Source: Tiliqua scincoides (lineage: Eukaryota > Chordata > Lepidosauria > Squamata > Scincidae). From it: a DNA stretch of 64,000 nt. Position numbers and translations under genes: made by a program. Positions 63,312-64,000 of the stretch are shown piece after piece; within the stretch, counting starts at the first letter, position 1, and each line of letters opens with the position of its first letter. The notes under the pieces were generated by a model. It was not told the DNA's origin. It ran no database searches and saw only the letters and a program-made list of their open reading frames with translations. Where the stretch lies: assembly GCF_035046505.1 (NCBI RefSeq), contig NC_089827.1:61384856-61448855 (forward strand), written 5' to 3'.

Positions 63312-63391
63312 GGCTGCCTTATCTCAGAAGGGGATGTGCCCAGTTAAAGTATGAAGGGGACCAGGCTTGTAAGTCCTTAGTTGGGCTTCTG

Positions 63392-64000
63392 CTGTAAACA
63401 GAGCAGTTCAGGGATAGGTATAGTCATCTAAATACAAAAGTCAATGACATTAATCTGGTATTTTCAAAAATTATGTTGAGTTCAGACCATCATTCAATGG
63501 TTGGACTGTAGCCATTTCTACATGTAAAGATATAACAGCAGCCTGATGGAGCCAACAACAGCCCTTCAAGCCCAGTATCCAGCATTTGCCAGTCCCAGGT
63601 ATTCCACAGGATTAGCACAAGGGGTCACTCCCAAGTGCAGTCAACCTAATGGTGGGGTACAGGGCCAGCTCATCCATATGCTAACTTGGGCAGCCATCAT
63701 AGGCAACAGACTGGCAGGGGCACCCATCTCGATCCACCCATTCACCTCTTCCTCCTGCCACTCCTCAACTGGAAAGGAATAGGAGGACAGAGCAGAAGAG
63801 GACACATGGTGGACAGTGGTGGTCTGCAGCATCCCTGATGCTCCAGCCCATCACTTTCCTCCACACTTCCATTTCCATTCCATCACTCTCTTGCGTCTCT
63901 GTCCAGGACAGAGGAGGAAGAGGGGTTGATACATCACCAGTTAAAGGGGGGGAGCAATTATTAGCAACACAATCTCAGGTGTCAGGAGGTCTTAGGTCAG
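63392..64000. other. Upstream of the first ARHGDIB coding exon
   Basis: This is probably intron 1. It holds a CT-rich stretch at 63700-63950 resembling repeat material near 5205-5460 and 18480-18720 (CTCCTCCTGCCACTCC and similar). No exon was recognised. Confidence 0.4.

Overview
This is a stretch of vertebrate nuclear DNA, most likely from a non-avian reptile and probably a squamate. It has large introns, a dense mix of CR1 and L2-type LINEs, tRNA-derived SINEs, hAT-like and Harbinger-like miniature elements, and many microsatellites. There are no bacterial-style genes. Everything here was read by eye, so the species, family names and percent identities remain unverified.

Two host genes can be assembled exon by exon, both on the minus strand. 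ARHGDIB (Rho GDP-dissociation inhibitor 2, D4-GDI) lies at the right end: five coding exons between 63311 and 56209 join in frame to 200 residues, with a splice acceptor in the 5' UTR and a candidate poly(A) signal at 55657-55662. ERP27 (endoplasmic reticulum protein 27, a redox-inactive member of the PDI family) fills the middle: a signal-peptide exon near 49.2 kb and five further well-supported exons at 48.1, 40.8, 33.7, 29.6 and 23.5 kb. A weakly supported last exon lies near 22.4 kb. The adjacency and shared orientation match the human 12p12.3 order (MGP, ERP27, ARHGDIB). MGP was not found and probably lies to the left of the window.

Region by region: 1-22 kb is intergenic and repeat-rich (L2 3' end, Harbinger-like elements, a hAT-like miniature element with 8-bp target duplications, tRNA SINEs, a LINE 3' fragment with a pentanucleotide tail, and a CR1 split by a 5S-rRNA-derived SINE). 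22-49.3 kb is ERP27, whose introns hold a 2.2-kb LINE with an apparent inverted 5' part, a second 5S-derived SINE, a solo LTR, a deleted CR1 and several nested insertions. 49.3-55.6 kb is intergenic and contains a CR1 inserted in another CR1, then a cluster of tandem Harbinger-like units inside a larger element. 55.6-63.4 kb is ARHGDIB, and the rest is upstream or intron sequence.

The most notable signal is a LINE/SINE partnership. Two 5S-rRNA-derived SINEs and two copies of a LINE of uncertain clade end in the same roughly 27-nt 3' tail. All four copies carry plausible target-site duplications, although the one for the larger LINE is imperfect and rests on an inferred inversion. This suggests that the LINE machinery mobilises the 5S SINE.
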